Of a stretch of DNA of 64,000 nt, positions 8,208 to 16,715 are shown one piece after another. The notes below the pieces were generated by a model that saw nothing but the letters and a program-made list of their open reading frames with translations, was not told the origin of the DNA and did no database searches. Source of the DNA: Streptomyces sp. NBC_01549 (lineage in GTDB: Bacteria; Actinomycetota; Actinomycetes; Streptomycetales; Streptomycetaceae); assembly GCF_026339955.1 (NCBI RefSeq), contig NZ_JAPEPW010000002.1:1922001-1986000 (forward strand). Reading direction: 5' to 3'. Position numbers and translations under genes: made by a program. Position 1 is the first letter of the stretch; each line of letters begins with the position of its first letter.

Positions 8208-9181
8208 GTGACGCTCACCCTTCTCGCGAAGTGGCGGGCCGCCGGGGCGAGGGCGGCCGTGAGAAGGGCGGAGGTCAGGGCGCCGGAGCGGGCCGCGAGG
8301 GCGGCCTGGAGGGGGATCATGGCGCGGATTCCGCCGCCGACGGCTCGCTGGGTGAGCGGGGGTGAGGGGTTGAGGGCGGCGTGGAGGAGGGGGCGGCCCG
8401 AGGTGGTGACGAAGGCGGCGGTGAGGGCGGTGTGCAGGGCGTCCGCGGCGGGGCGCCGGGAGGGGACTGTCCCCGAGGCCCTCTGGGTCCGCAGAGCCTG
8501 CGGAGCCTTCGTCAGCCTCCAGGCCAGCGTGCCCGTCGTGGCGAGCGCGGCCAGCGGTGCGAGCGGCGAACCTCCGCGGGTCTCGCCGCGGGACACCGTG
8601 GTCACCGCGAGGGTGTGGGTGGCCAGGGTCAGCGCCGCGGGCAGGGCGGGGCGGGCGCTGCCGCCGGTGGCCGTCGCGCCGAGGAGCAGGTCCAGGCCGC
8701 GCGCGGTGGCCATCGCCGCCGGCCCGGCGGGGGTTCGCTTGAGCGCGAGGTCGTACGCCCACACGGTGGCCGCGAGAGGGGCCGCGACCGTGAGGGCCGG
8801 GCGTCCGGCGCGTGCCGCCAGGGCCAGGCCCGCCGCCGTGAGGGCGCCTGCGGCGGCCAGGGCCGCGGATGGTCGGATGCGTCCGGACGGCAGCGGGCGG
8901 TGCGGGCGTTCGAGGGCGTCCTCGGTCCGGTCGGCCCAGTCGTTGAGGGCCATGCCCGCCTCGTACAGGCAGAGGGAGGAGGCGATGGCGAGCAGGGTGC
9001 GGGGGTCGGGGCGGGCACCGGTGGTCGCGGCTCCGGCGAGGGCGTCGCCCGGGACGGTGAACAGGGCGGGCAGGCGTAGGAGTTCGGCCCAGGCCCTGGC
9101 GGGTCTACTCGCTCGCGGGCTCCGGTTCGGCGTCGGGCTCGTCGTGGACGGTCGGTCCGGTCTGCGGGAGTGCGGCGTCAT
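8204..9181 (-). CDS. eboC: EboC-like UbiA-family prenyltransferase (SCO3242-type)
   Basis: 325 residues with seven to nine hydrophobic segments. The first aspartate-rich motif NDWADRTED near residue 80 fits the NDxxDxxxD signature of UbiA prenyltransferases, and ARGLDLLLGA near the middle stands in the place of the second Asp-rich motif in reduced form. Such enzymes transfer an isoprenyl chain from a diphosphate to a polar acceptor within the membrane. The start overlaps the stop of the cyclase gene (ATGA). EboC is the membrane member of ebo clusters. A natural hypothesis is prenylation of the cyclitol made by the upstream gene, giving a lipid-carried intermediate; not demonstrated. Confidence 0.85.
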   Translation of the reverse strand: MTPHSRRPDRPSTTSPTPNRSPRASRPARAWAELLRLPALFTVPGDALAGAATTGARPDPRTLLAIASSLCLYEAGMALNDWADRTEDALERPHRPLPSGRIRPSAALAAAGALTAAGLALAARAGRPALTVAAPLAATVWAYDLALKRTPAGPAAMATARGLDLLLGATATGGSARPALPAALTLATHTLAVTTVSRGETRGGSPLAPLAALATTGTLAWRLTKAPQALRTQRASGTVPSRRPAADALHTALTAAFVTTSGRPLLHAALNPSPPLTQRAVGGGIRAMIPLQAALAARSGALTSALLTAALAPAARHFARRVSVT

Positions 9182-10320
9182 CGGGTCTCCCCGGGGAGTG
9201 TGCGGAGCCGCCCCGCGAGACCCGCGAGGGCCGCGTACTGCTCACCCAGCGCCGCGGGCCCGTCTCCCACCGGGTCCTTGAAGTAGAAGCCGAGTTCGCT
9301 CAGAGGGCCCGAGAGACCGGCCTCGTGCGCGCGGGACACCAGGCGGGCGAGGTCGAGGACCAGGGGCGCCGCCAGTGCGGAGTCGCAGCCCTGCCAGGTG
9401 GTCTGGAGGATCATCCGGGTGCCGAGGAAGCCGTCGAAGGCGATGTGGTCCCAGGCGGTCTTCCAGTCGCCGAGGGCCGGTACGTCGTCGATGTGGACCT
9501 CGCCCTGCGGGGCACCGCCCAGGGTGTCCGCGAGGACGCGTTCCTTGCCGGCGTTCTTGGCCGCGGCGGCGGCCGGGTCGGCGAGGGAGGCGCCGTCACC
9601 GCCGCCGAGCAGGTTGGTGCCGGACCAGGCGCGGACCGCCAGCGCGCGCTGCGCGAACATCGGGCCGAGCACCGACCGCAGCAGGGTCTGGCCCGTCTTG
9701 CCGTCGCGGCCGGCGTACGGGAGGCGGCTGGAGCGTGCCGGCGAGGCCAACGCCGGGTGGTGCAGGCCGGTGGACGGGGTGAAGTTCACGTAGGGGCAGC
9801 CGACCGCCAGCGCTGCCGCCGCGTAGAGCGAGCTCGGGGGCAGGGCGGGGCCCACCGGTGCCGGTTCGGTGGAGGCCACGTTCACCACGACCGCCCGGGT
9901 CAGGTCCCGTCGTCGTACGAAGTCGCGCAGGTCGGCCGCGAAGGCGTCCACCAGTTCGGACTCGTCCCGTGTGTCGCCGGGGGCGGGGCCGCCGGGGCGG
10001 ATCTCCGCGTCGGCGGCCTCCAGTTCGGCCGCGATCGCCGCGGGGAGGCCGTGCGGGAGGACACCGCCGGCGGCCAGTGCCTCGGCCCGTTTCGGCAGGG
10101 GGCAGTCGATGGTGTCGTGGCCGCCGAAGACGAGGGAGGACAGGGTGGGCAGGCCGCACTCGGCGAAGAGGGATGTCTCGGTGACCATGCCCGTCGGGGG
10201 GTGCAGGCCTGCGGTGAGAGCCGCGCAGCCCGCGATGACGGTGGTGGCGACGGAGCCGCGGGCTCCGATCAGCCACACCCCCACCCGAGGTTCGGAAAGC
10301 GACGCGGGCATGGGTGACAT
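9178..10320 (-). CDS. myo-Inositol-1-phosphate synthase-like cyclase, first gene of ebo-type operon
   Basis: 380 residues; ATG preceded by AAGGAGG six bases upstream, the best ribosome site of the operon. The Rossmann motif GVWLIGARGSVATTVIAG is followed by VNFTPST, YAGRDGKTGQT and SGTNLLGGGDG, the NAD-binding and active-site blocks of inositol-3-phosphate synthases, which cyclise glucose 6-phosphate through NAD-dependent oxidation, aldol closure and reduction. Proteobacterial and cyanobacterial ebo clusters carry a 3-dehydroquinate-synthase-like cyclase (EboD); here this different sugar-phosphate cyclase takes that position. A hairpin separates it from the upstream ThuA gene, so it probably starts its own transcript. 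Confidence 0.88.
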   Translation of the reverse strand: MSPMPASLSEPRVGVWLIGARGSVATTVIAGCAALTAGLHPPTGMVTETSLFAECGLPTLSSLVFGGHDTIDCPLPKRAEALAAGGVLPHGLPAAIAAELEAADAEIRPGGPAPGDTRDESELVDAFAADLRDFVRRRDLTRAVVVNVASTEPAPVGPALPPSSLYAAAALAVGCPYVNFTPSTGLHHPALASPARSSRLPYAGRDGKTGQTLLRSVLGPMFAQRALAVRAWSGTNLLGGGDGASLADPAAAAAKNAGKERVLADTLGGAPQGEVHIDDVPALGDWKTAWDHIAFDGFLGTRMILQTTWQGCDSALAAPLVLDLARLVSRAHEAGLSGPLSELGFYFKDPVGDGPAALGEQYAALAGLAGRLRTLPGETR

Positions 10321-10385
10321 GGGCAGCCTCCTTGTCGTACGTCAGCCACACAGGGGGGAGGAGAGAGAATCGCGGTGGAGCGAGA

Positions 10386-10419
10386 CGGCGGGCGGGGGTC
10401 CGGCGTCCCCCGCCCGCCG
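10386..10419 (-). terminator. Perfect 13-bp GC hairpin after the ThuA gene
   Basis: Arms 10386-10398 and 10407-10419 pair perfectly around an 8-base loop. It lies four bases beyond the stop of the minus-strand ThuA/DUF1080 gene and 66 bases before the start of the ebo-type operon, so it probably insulates the two. Confidence 0.8.
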
Positions 10420-10423
10420 CCGG

Positions 10424-11767
10424 TCAGTCGCCCTTCGCGGGCAGTTCCTTGATCCGGACGTCGCGGAAGGACACCTGGTCGTCGGCTCCGTGGTTCTGGA
10501 GGCCGATGTGTCCGTCGCGCAGGCTTCGTACCGGATCGGTGTTGGTGAAATCGTTGATCTTCACGCCGTTGAGCCAGACGCGGAGGCGCTCGCCCTCCAC
10601 GCGGATCTCGTACGTGTTCCACTCCCCCGGCGGGTTCAGCGCGCGGTCGCGCTTCTTGAGGTCGGCGGACTGGAAGCTGTACACGGCCCCGGTGGTGCGG
10701 TCGGGGGCGTCGGTCGCGTCGATCTGGATCTCGTAGCCGTTGTCGACGGCCGACCAGGGGTCGTCGGACTCCGGGAACCCGACGAACACTCCGGAGTTGT
10801 CGTCCCCGGCCACCCGCCAGTCCAGCTTCAGCGAGTACGAGCCGAACCCGGAACCGGCGTACCAGAGCATCCCCAGGCCGTCGTGCGACGTCAGCGTGCC
10901 GTCGTCGCTCAGCGAGAACGAACCAGGGCCCGCCTGTTTCCACGCCGCCAGCGACCCGGCCGTGCCGTCGAAGAGCGGCCGGTAGCCGTTCTCCGGGCGG
11001 CAGTCGGCCTGGGCGGCGCCGATGGCGTACCGGATGCCGCCCAGCAGGTGCTGCCGGAAGGCGGGTTCGGCGTAGGACTCCTTGGTGTGGCCGCCCCCGG
11101 TGTAGAAGGCGCGGCCGCCCCGGTACTCCTGGCACCAGGCGATCGGATGGTCGCCGCTCATCGTGCCGCCGGTGTACGAGGACTCGTCGAGCGAGGCGAG
11201 GACGTGGGCCCGCTCGCGCGGATTCGAGCGGTAGTTGTACCACTCGTCCGTGCGCTCCCAGGATCTCGGGAGCTGCGAGGTCGCCGGGTGGGACCGGTCC
11301 TCGACGGTGACCGTCGCGGGCTGGATCGCGGGGTGCGACTGGAAGTACGCGCCCGCGAGGCCGCCGTAGAAAGCCCAGTCGTACTCGGTGTCGGCGGCCG
11401 CGTGGATGCCCACATAGCCGCCGCCCCGCTTGATGTACCGCTCGAAGGCGGCCTGTTGGGTGGTGTCGAGGACGTCACCGGTCGTCGAGAGGAAGACGAC
11501 GGCGTCGTACCGCGCCAGGTTGCGTGCGGTGAAGGCGCCTGCGTCCTCCGTGGTGTCGACCGTGAAGCCGCCCGTGGCACCCAGCTCCCGTACGGCCGCG
11601 ATCCCCTCGGGGATCGAGTCGTGCCGGAAGCCCGCGGTCTTCGAGAAGACCAGCACCCGGCTCCTGTCGGGACCGTGCGCGCCCTTCGACGCCGCCGGTC
11701 CCGACACACAGCCGAGGAGCAGGGCGGCAGCGGCACCCACGGTCAGCATGCGTACCGATGTGCGCAT
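10424..11767 (-). CDS. Lipoprotein fusing ThuA domain and 3-keto-disaccharide hydrolase (DUF1080) domain
   Basis: 447 residues. The ATG chosen follows GGGGGGTGA; a GTG nine bases upstream is possible but has no spacing for that site. Lipobox LLLGC gives a lipidated Cys20. Residues about 37-255 are a ThuA glutamine-amidotransferase-like domain (VFSKTAGFRHDSIPEG, VGIHAAADTEYDW, YTGGGHTKESYAEP); about 262-445 are a DUF1080 laminin-G-like domain (YRPLFDGTAGSLAAW, NSGVFVGFPE, GYEIQIDATDAP, RVWLNGVKIN). ThuA proteins belong to trehalose-type 3-keto-sugar pathways and DUF1080 proteins hydrolyse 3-keto-glycosides, so a cell-surface step in 3-keto-disaccharide use is likely. It follows the PQQ-type sugar dehydrogenase gene by 15 bases. 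Confidence 0.85.
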   Translation of the reverse strand: MRTSVRMLTVGAAAALLLGCVSGPAASKGAHGPDRSRVLVFSKTAGFRHDSIPEGIAAVRELGATGGFTVDTTEDAGAFTARNLARYDAVVFLSTTGDVLDTTQQAAFERYIKRGGGYVGIHAAADTEYDWAFYGGLAGAYFQSHPAIQPATVTVEDRSHPATSQLPRSWERTDEWYNYRSNPRERAHVLASLDESSYTGGTMSGDHPIAWCQEYRGGRAFYTGGGHTKESYAEPAFRQHLLGGIRYAIGAAQADCRPENGYRPLFDGTAGSLAAWKQAGPGSFSLSDDGTLTSHDGLGMLWYAGSGFGSYSLKLDWRVAGDDNSGVFVGFPESDDPWSAVDNGYEIQIDATDAPDRTTGAVYSFQSADLKKRDRALNPPGEWNTYEIRVEGERLRVWLNGVKINDFTNTDPVRSLRDGHIGLQNHGADDQVSFRDVRIKELPAKGD

Positions 11768-11782
11768 GACCGTCACCCCCCG

Positions 11783-14296
11783 TCAGCTCGTCGTGAAGGT
11801 GAAGTCGTCCACGTCGTAGAGCGCTCCGGTGCCGCTCCCCTTGAAGACGAGGTAGAGCGTGGTGGTGCCGCGCGGGGCGTGTGCGAGATCGGCGCTCACG
11901 TCCTGGAAGGTGTCCCAGCCGCCCGTCACCGGTACGGTCGCCCGGCCCAGCGTGCGGCCGGTCGGGGAGCCCGCGCGGATCTCGAGGGTGCCGCCCGCGC
12001 CGGCGGAGGAGACGCGTGCCGTGATCTTCTTGGCGTCGCTCAGGGAGTAGGGCGTGAAGGAGATCCAGTCGCCGTTGTCGATGTCGCCGACGGTCTTGCC
12101 GCCGTGCGTGGTGGCCTTGGACTGGACGGTGATGCCGGAGGCCTCGCCATAGTGCTCGGCCTGGCGGTGCTTGGGCTGGAGCACGTTCTGGTCGTGGGTG
12201 GTCAGCGGGGCCTGGCCGCCGCCTCCGCCGTCGGTGTACTCGGCGTCGAGGACTCCGAAGATGTTGGCGTCCTCGTCGTGGCCGCCGTCGGCGCTGGTCT
12301 GGAGGGTGCCGGAGCAGCCGTTCGCCGAGGTGAGGGGGTGGCCGTGGCTGTCGTGGCCGAGGATGAAGGTGACCTTCACCTTGGCGCAGTCGATCGCGCG
12401 GCCGTCCTCGGGGTCGGTGACCTTCACCTTGAACGGCACCGGGTCACCGAAGCTGAACAGCTGGCCGTCACGCGGTTGTTCGATCACGACCTTGGGCGCG
12501 GTGTTGCCGACCACGATCTGCACGCTCGCGCTGCCGGTGCGACCGGTCACGTCCTTGGCGGTCACCGTCGCCGTGTAGGTGCCGTTCGTCCTGTACTTGT
12601 GGGACGGGTTCGCCGCCGTCGACGTGCCGCCGTCGCCGAAGTCCCAGGTGTAGGTGAGGGCGTCGCCGTCCGCGTCGGACGAACCGGCCGAGGAGAAGCT
12701 GACCTTGAGAGCGGCCTGCCCCGAGGTTCGGTCGGCCGCGGCCTGTGCGACGGGCGAGTGGCCGTCGGTGGCGTTCTCGATGCGGTAAAGGCCCGAGTTC
12801 TCGTCGCCGCCGAACCAGGCGGTGCCGTAGTCGAGGACGTACAGGGCGCCGTCCGGGCCGAACGCCATGTCCATCACCTGCGTGCCGGTCCACGGTACGG
12901 AGTTGATGGACTGCACCGTGCCGGTGGAATCGCTCGCGATGCGCTTGATCCAGCGGCGGCCGAACTCTCCGGCGAAGAAGTTCCCGTCGTACGCCTGTGG
13001 GAACTTCACGGGCGAGTCGAGCGTGGCGTCGTAGTGGTAGACCGGGCCGCCCATCGGGGACTCCGAGCCGCTGCCGAACTCCGGGACGGAGGCGCCGTCG
13101 TAGGGGATCCACGCGGGCTGGGCCGGGGGCAGGTCCGTCAGCCCCGTGTTGTGCGGGGAGGTGTTCTTCGGGGCGTCGCAGTCGAAGGCGGCGCCGGAGG
13201 TCTTCGTCGCGAAGTCGTAGTCCACGTAGGCGTCGTTCTTGCCCGTGCAGTACGGCCAGCCGAAGTTGCCGGGGCCGGTGACGCGGGCGAACTCGACCTG
13301 GCCGCCGGGGCCGCGCGCCGGGTCGGCCGCGCCCGCGTCGGGGCCGTAGTCACCGACGTAGACGATGCCCGTCGCCTTGTCGACGCTGAAGCGGAACGGG
13401 TTGCGGAAGCCCATCGCGTAGATCTCGGGCCGTGTCTTATTCGTATCGTCCGTGCCGGGCGGGAAGAGGTTTCCGTCGGGGATGGAGTACGACCCGTCGG
13501 TGTTCACCTTGATGCGCAGGATCTTGCCGCGCAGGTCGTTGGTGTTGCCGGCCGAGCGCTGGGCGTCGAAGACCGGGTTGCGGTCGGGGCGCTCGTCGAT
13601 GGGTGTGAAGCCGTCGGACTGGAAGGGGTTGGAGTCGTCCCCGGTCGACAGGTACAGGTTGCCCGCCGCGTCGAAGTCGATGTCGCCGCCGACGTGGCAG
13701 CAGATGCCGCGGGTGGCCTGGACGTCGAGGATCTTCTTCTCACTGGCGGTGTCGAGGGTGCCGTCCGTCTTGAGGACGAAGCGGGAGAGACGGTTGACGC
13801 CGTCGAAGGGCGCGAAGTCGGCCGCCGTGCCCGTCTCGGGGGCGTCGCCCGCCGGGGTGTTCAGGGGCGGCGCGTAGTAGAGGTAGATGAAGCGGTTACT
13901 GGCGAACCCCGGGTCTATGCCGACGCCCTGCAGACCTTCCTCGTCGTGCGTGTAGACGTCGAGCTTGCCGGCGAGCCTGGTGTTTCCGGCCGCGTCGGTG
14001 AGGCGGAGTTCGCCGTCGCGCGAGGTGTGCAGGACCGAGCGGTCGGGGAGCACGGCGAGCGACATGGGCTCGCCGACCTCGGGCTCGCCCTTGGCGAGCG
14101 TGACCTGCTGGAAGTCCTCTGCCGCCGCCGCGTTCCCCGGGTCGGCGACGGCTGCGCCGGCCGGGGGTGCGGTGAGGGTGAGCGAGGCGGCCGCGAGCAG
14201 CGCGCCGCTCAGCAGGGCGAGCGCTCGGCGGAATACGGAGCGTCGTCTGTGGGTCTCGGTTCTGTCGGTGCGGGTGGCGCGGTCTTTCCCGTGCAC
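11783..14296 (-). CDS. Secreted PQQ-dependent sugar dehydrogenase with PKD and carbohydrate-binding domains
   Basis: 837 residues; GTG start with GGAGG six bases upstream. A Sec signal peptide (RRALALLSGALLAAASLTLTA) is cut near AGA at about residue 48. Residues about 60-490 form the six-bladed beta-propeller of soluble glucose/aldose dehydrogenases (EGLQGVGIDPGF, GDDSNPF, AMGFRNPFRFSVD, NFGWPYC). A PKD domain follows (YTWDFGDGGTSTAANPSHKY, about 510-595), then an Ig-like region, then a family-6-like carbohydrate-binding module (about 715-837). It would oxidise aldoses outside the cell using PQQ or a related quinone cofactor. PQQ synthesis genes occur 36 kb away in this window. Next to a ThuA lipoprotein and a sugar importer operon. 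Confidence 0.85.
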   Translation of the reverse strand: MHGKDRATRTDRTETHRRRSVFRRALALLSGALLAAASLTLTAPPAGAAVADPGNAAAAEDFQQVTLAKGEPEVGEPMSLAVLPDRSVLHTSRDGELRLTDAAGNTRLAGKLDVYTHDEEGLQGVGIDPGFASNRFIYLYYAPPLNTPAGDAPETGTAADFAPFDGVNRLSRFVLKTDGTLDTASEKKILDVQATRGICCHVGGDIDFDAAGNLYLSTGDDSNPFQSDGFTPIDERPDRNPVFDAQRSAGNTNDLRGKILRIKVNTDGSYSIPDGNLFPPGTDDTNKTRPEIYAMGFRNPFRFSVDKATGIVYVGDYGPDAGAADPARGPGGQVEFARVTGPGNFGWPYCTGKNDAYVDYDFATKTSGAAFDCDAPKNTSPHNTGLTDLPPAQPAWIPYDGASVPEFGSGSESPMGGPVYHYDATLDSPVKFPQAYDGNFFAGEFGRRWIKRIASDSTGTVQSINSVPWTGTQVMDMAFGPDGALYVLDYGTAWFGGDENSGLYRIENATDGHSPVAQAAADRTSGQAALKVSFSSAGSSDADGDALTYTWDFGDGGTSTAANPSHKYRTNGTYTATVTAKDVTGRTGSASVQIVVGNTAPKVVIEQPRDGQLFSFGDPVPFKVKVTDPEDGRAIDCAKVKVTFILGHDSHGHPLTSANGCSGTLQTSADGGHDEDANIFGVLDAEYTDGGGGGQAPLTTHDQNVLQPKHRQAEHYGEASGITVQSKATTHGGKTVGDIDNGDWISFTPYSLSDAKKITARVSSAGAGGTLEIRAGSPTGRTLGRATVPVTGGWDTFQDVSADLAHAPRGTTTLYLVFKGSGTGALYDVDDFTFTTS

Positions 14297-14376
14297 GAAT
14301 GCCTCCAGAAAGGGGCTGGTTGTACGAGCGGGTGCTTGCGCCGGGGTGCGCCGTCACCCCGGAGACACAGGAGAAG

Positions 14377-15381
14377 TCAGTCGTTGCCGCCGAACGCCGC
14401 GTCGAAGGATGCCGACGGCGGCTCGAAGTCGTACGCCTTGAGGCGGGTCAGGGCCTCGGGTGCGCCCTGGAGCCGGTCCATGCCGGCGTCCTCCCACTCG
14501 ACGGAGACGGGGCCGGTGTAGTCGATGGAGCGGAGCATGCGGAAGACGTCCTCCCAGGGGACGTCGCCGTGTCCCGCCGACACGAAGTCCCAGCCGCGCC
14601 GGGGGTCGCCCCAGGGCAGGTGCGAGCCGAGGCGCCCGTTGCGGCCGTCGAGACGCTTGCGGGCTTCCTTGCAGTCGACGTGGTAGATGCGGTCGCGGAA
14701 GTCGTAGAGGAAGCCGACCGGGTCCAGGTCCTGCCACACGAAGTGCGAGGGGTCGAAGTTCAGACCGAACGCCGGACGGTGGTCAACTGCCTTCAGGGCG
14801 AGCTGCGTCGTCCAGTAGTCGTAGGCGATCTCGCTCGGGTGGACCTCGTGCGCGAACCGGACGCCCTGCGCGTCGAAGACGTCCAGGATGGGGTTCCAGC
14901 GCGTCGCGAAGTCCTCGTAGCCGCGCGCGATCATCGACTCGGGGGCGGGCGGGAACATCGCGACCAGGTGCCAGATCGCCGAGCCGGTGAAGCCGATGAC
15001 GGTGTCGACGCCGAAGGCCGCCGCGGCGCGCGCGGTGTCGGCGATCTCGGCGGCGGCCCGCTGCCGTACGCCTTCGGGCTCGCCGTCGCCCCAGATCCGG
15101 GCGGGCAGGATCGCCTGGTGCCGCTCGTCGATGATGGCGTCGCAGACGGCCTGGCCGACCAGATGGTTGGAGATCGCCCAGCACTTGAGGCCGTACTTGT
15201 CTAGGAGCGCGTGCCGGGAGTGGATGTACGAGGGGTCCGCGAGCGCCTTGTCGACCTCGAAGTGGTCGCCCCAGCACGCGAGTTCGAGCCCGTCATAGCC
15301 GAAGTCACGGGCGAGGTGGCAGACGTCCTCGAGGGGCAGGTCGGCCCACTGGCCGGTGAAGAGTGTGAAGGTGCGCGGCAT
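14377..15381 (-). CDS. Sugar phosphate isomerase/epimerase (xylose-isomerase-like TIM barrel)
   Basis: 334 residues; ATG follows GAGGAGG. Motifs: DFGYDGLELACWGDHFEV, FAHEVHPSEIAYDYW (metal Glu), LNFDPSHFVWQ (Asp/His), YHVDCKEARKRLDGRNG and SVEWEDAGMDR (second Glu). This matches the bacterial IolE/IolI-like cluster often paired with a Gfo/Idh/MocA oxidoreductase, and here the oxidoreductase lies 13 bases upstream. Together they usually interconvert keto-sugars or inositols inside the cell. No signal peptide. The ABC importer upstream would supply the substrate. Confidence 0.85.
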   Translation of the reverse strand: MPRTFTLFTGQWADLPLEDVCHLARDFGYDGLELACWGDHFEVDKALADPSYIHSRHALLDKYGLKCWAISNHLVGQAVCDAIIDERHQAILPARIWGDGEPEGVRQRAAAEIADTARAAAAFGVDTVIGFTGSAIWHLVAMFPPAPESMIARGYEDFATRWNPILDVFDAQGVRFAHEVHPSEIAYDYWTTQLALKAVDHRPAFGLNFDPSHFVWQDLDPVGFLYDFRDRIYHVDCKEARKRLDGRNGRLGSHLPWGDPRRGWDFVSAGHGDVPWEDVFRMLRSIDYTGPVSVEWEDAGMDRLQGAPEALTRLKAYDFEPPSASFDAAFGGND

Positions 15382-15394
15382 GTCCGGGGCCTCC

Positions 15395-16663
15395 TCAGAC
15401 CGCGATGGGTGTGTAGACGGAGTTCTTCTCGGCGCTCTCCTCCACCGCCGCGAGGACGCGCTGCACCCGCAGCCCGTCGGCGAAGGACGGTTCGGGTCGC
15501 CGGCCCTCGCCGATGGCCCGCACCAGGTCGCGGGCCTGGTGGGTGAAGGTGTGCTCGTAGCCGAGTCCGTGGCCCGGCGGCCACCAGGCGTCCAGGTAGG
15601 GGTGGTCGGGCTCGGTGACGAGGATGCGGCGGAAGCCCGCGTGTGTGCCGGGCTCGGTGTGGTCGTGGTACGAGAGTTCGTTGAGCCGTTCCAGGTCGAA
15701 GGCGAGCGAGCCGCGCTCGCCGTTGAGTTCGATGCGCAGCGAGTTCTTGCGCCCGGTCGCGAAGCGGGACGCCTCGAAGGAGGCGAGGGCACCGGAGGCG
15801 AAGCGGCCGGTGAACAGGGCGGCGTCATCGACGGTGACCGTGCCGACTCCGCCCGCCCGCGGGCTCGTCTCCGACACCGCGGACAGACCGCTCGACGCTC
15901 CGGCGGGCCGCGGGCGCTCCCGTACGAACGTCTCGGTGAGCGCCGAGACCCCGACGACCGGCTCGCCCGCCAGATACTGGGCGAGGTCGACGATGTGGGC
16001 CCCGAGGTCGCCGAGCGCACCCGATCCCGCGAGCTCCTTGCGCAACCGCCAGGTGAGCGGGAACTCCCGGTCCACCAGCCAGTCCTGAAGGTACGTCACC
16101 CGTACGTGCCGCAGGTCTCCGAGCCGCCCCTCGGCGACCATCTTCCGGGCGAGTGAAGTCGCGGGGAGTCGGCGGTAGTTGAAGCCGACCATGGACATCT
16201 GGCCGCGGGCGAAGGCCGCCTCTGCGGCCTCCGTCATCGCCCGCGCCTCCTCGACCGTGTTCGCGAGGGGCTTCTCGCACAGTACGTGTTTGCCGGCGGC
16301 CAGGGCGGCGAGGGCGATCTCGGCATGGCTGTCACCAGGGGTGCAGATGTCGACGAGGTCGACGTCGTCCCGGGCGATCAGGGCCCGCCAGTCGGTCTCG
16401 GCCGCCGCCCAGCCGTGCCGGTCGGCCATGGCCCGCACCGCGCTCGCGTCCCGGCCGCAGACGGCGGCGAGGACCGGGCGGCGCGGCAGGTCGAAGACGC
16501 GGCCCACGGTGCGCCAGCCCTGGGAGTGGGCGGCGCCCATGAAGGCGTAACCGACCATGCCCACGCCGAGCGTCGGCTTGCCCGCGTTCGACCCGGCCGC
16601 CTCGGCCCCGGGTGCGAGCCCCGCCTCCACCCCGGCTGCCTCGCCCTGGTGCGGCTGTCCCAT
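15395..16663 (-). CDS. Gfo/Idh/MocA family NAD(P)-dependent oxidoreductase
   Basis: 422 residues; ATG follows GAGGAGG. The Rossmann motif is VGMVGYAFMGAAHSQGW near residue 35, preceded by an unusual 30-residue Ala/Gly-rich leader. CEKPLANT (catalytic EKP Lys) and GALGDLGAHIVDLAQYL (Asp and His of the active site) identify the family, which oxidises or reduces sugar and cyclitol hydroxyls. The C-terminal alpha/beta domain is complete (GERGSLAFDLERLNEL, YEHTFTHQARDLV). Coupled with the downstream TIM barrel and an upstream ribose-type importer, it likely starts catabolism of an imported sugar or inositol. Confidence 0.88.
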   Translation of the reverse strand: MGQPHQGEAAGVEAGLAPGAEAAGSNAGKPTLGVGMVGYAFMGAAHSQGWRTVGRVFDLPRRPVLAAVCGRDASAVRAMADRHGWAAAETDWRALIARDDVDLVDICTPGDSHAEIALAALAAGKHVLCEKPLANTVEEARAMTEAAEAAFARGQMSMVGFNYRRLPATSLARKMVAEGRLGDLRHVRVTYLQDWLVDREFPLTWRLRKELAGSGALGDLGAHIVDLAQYLAGEPVVGVSALTETFVRERPRPAGASSGLSAVSETSPRAGGVGTVTVDDAALFTGRFASGALASFEASRFATGRKNSLRIELNGERGSLAFDLERLNELSYHDHTEPGTHAGFRRILVTEPDHPYLDAWWPPGHGLGYEHTFTHQARDLVRAIGEGRRPEPSFADGLRVQRVLAAVEESAEKNSVYTPIAV

Positions 16664-16715
16664 ACGGATGTCCTCCTCGTCGTCGTGACGCTGTGGGGGG
16701 TGTGAGCGGGACGGA

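Noticed and set aside
9869..14521. A 1550-residue open frame on the plus strand
   Set aside because: It runs antisense to the cyclase, ThuA and PQQ dehydrogenase genes, whose minus-strand products have clear family motifs; the plus-strand translation has none and reflects high GC content.
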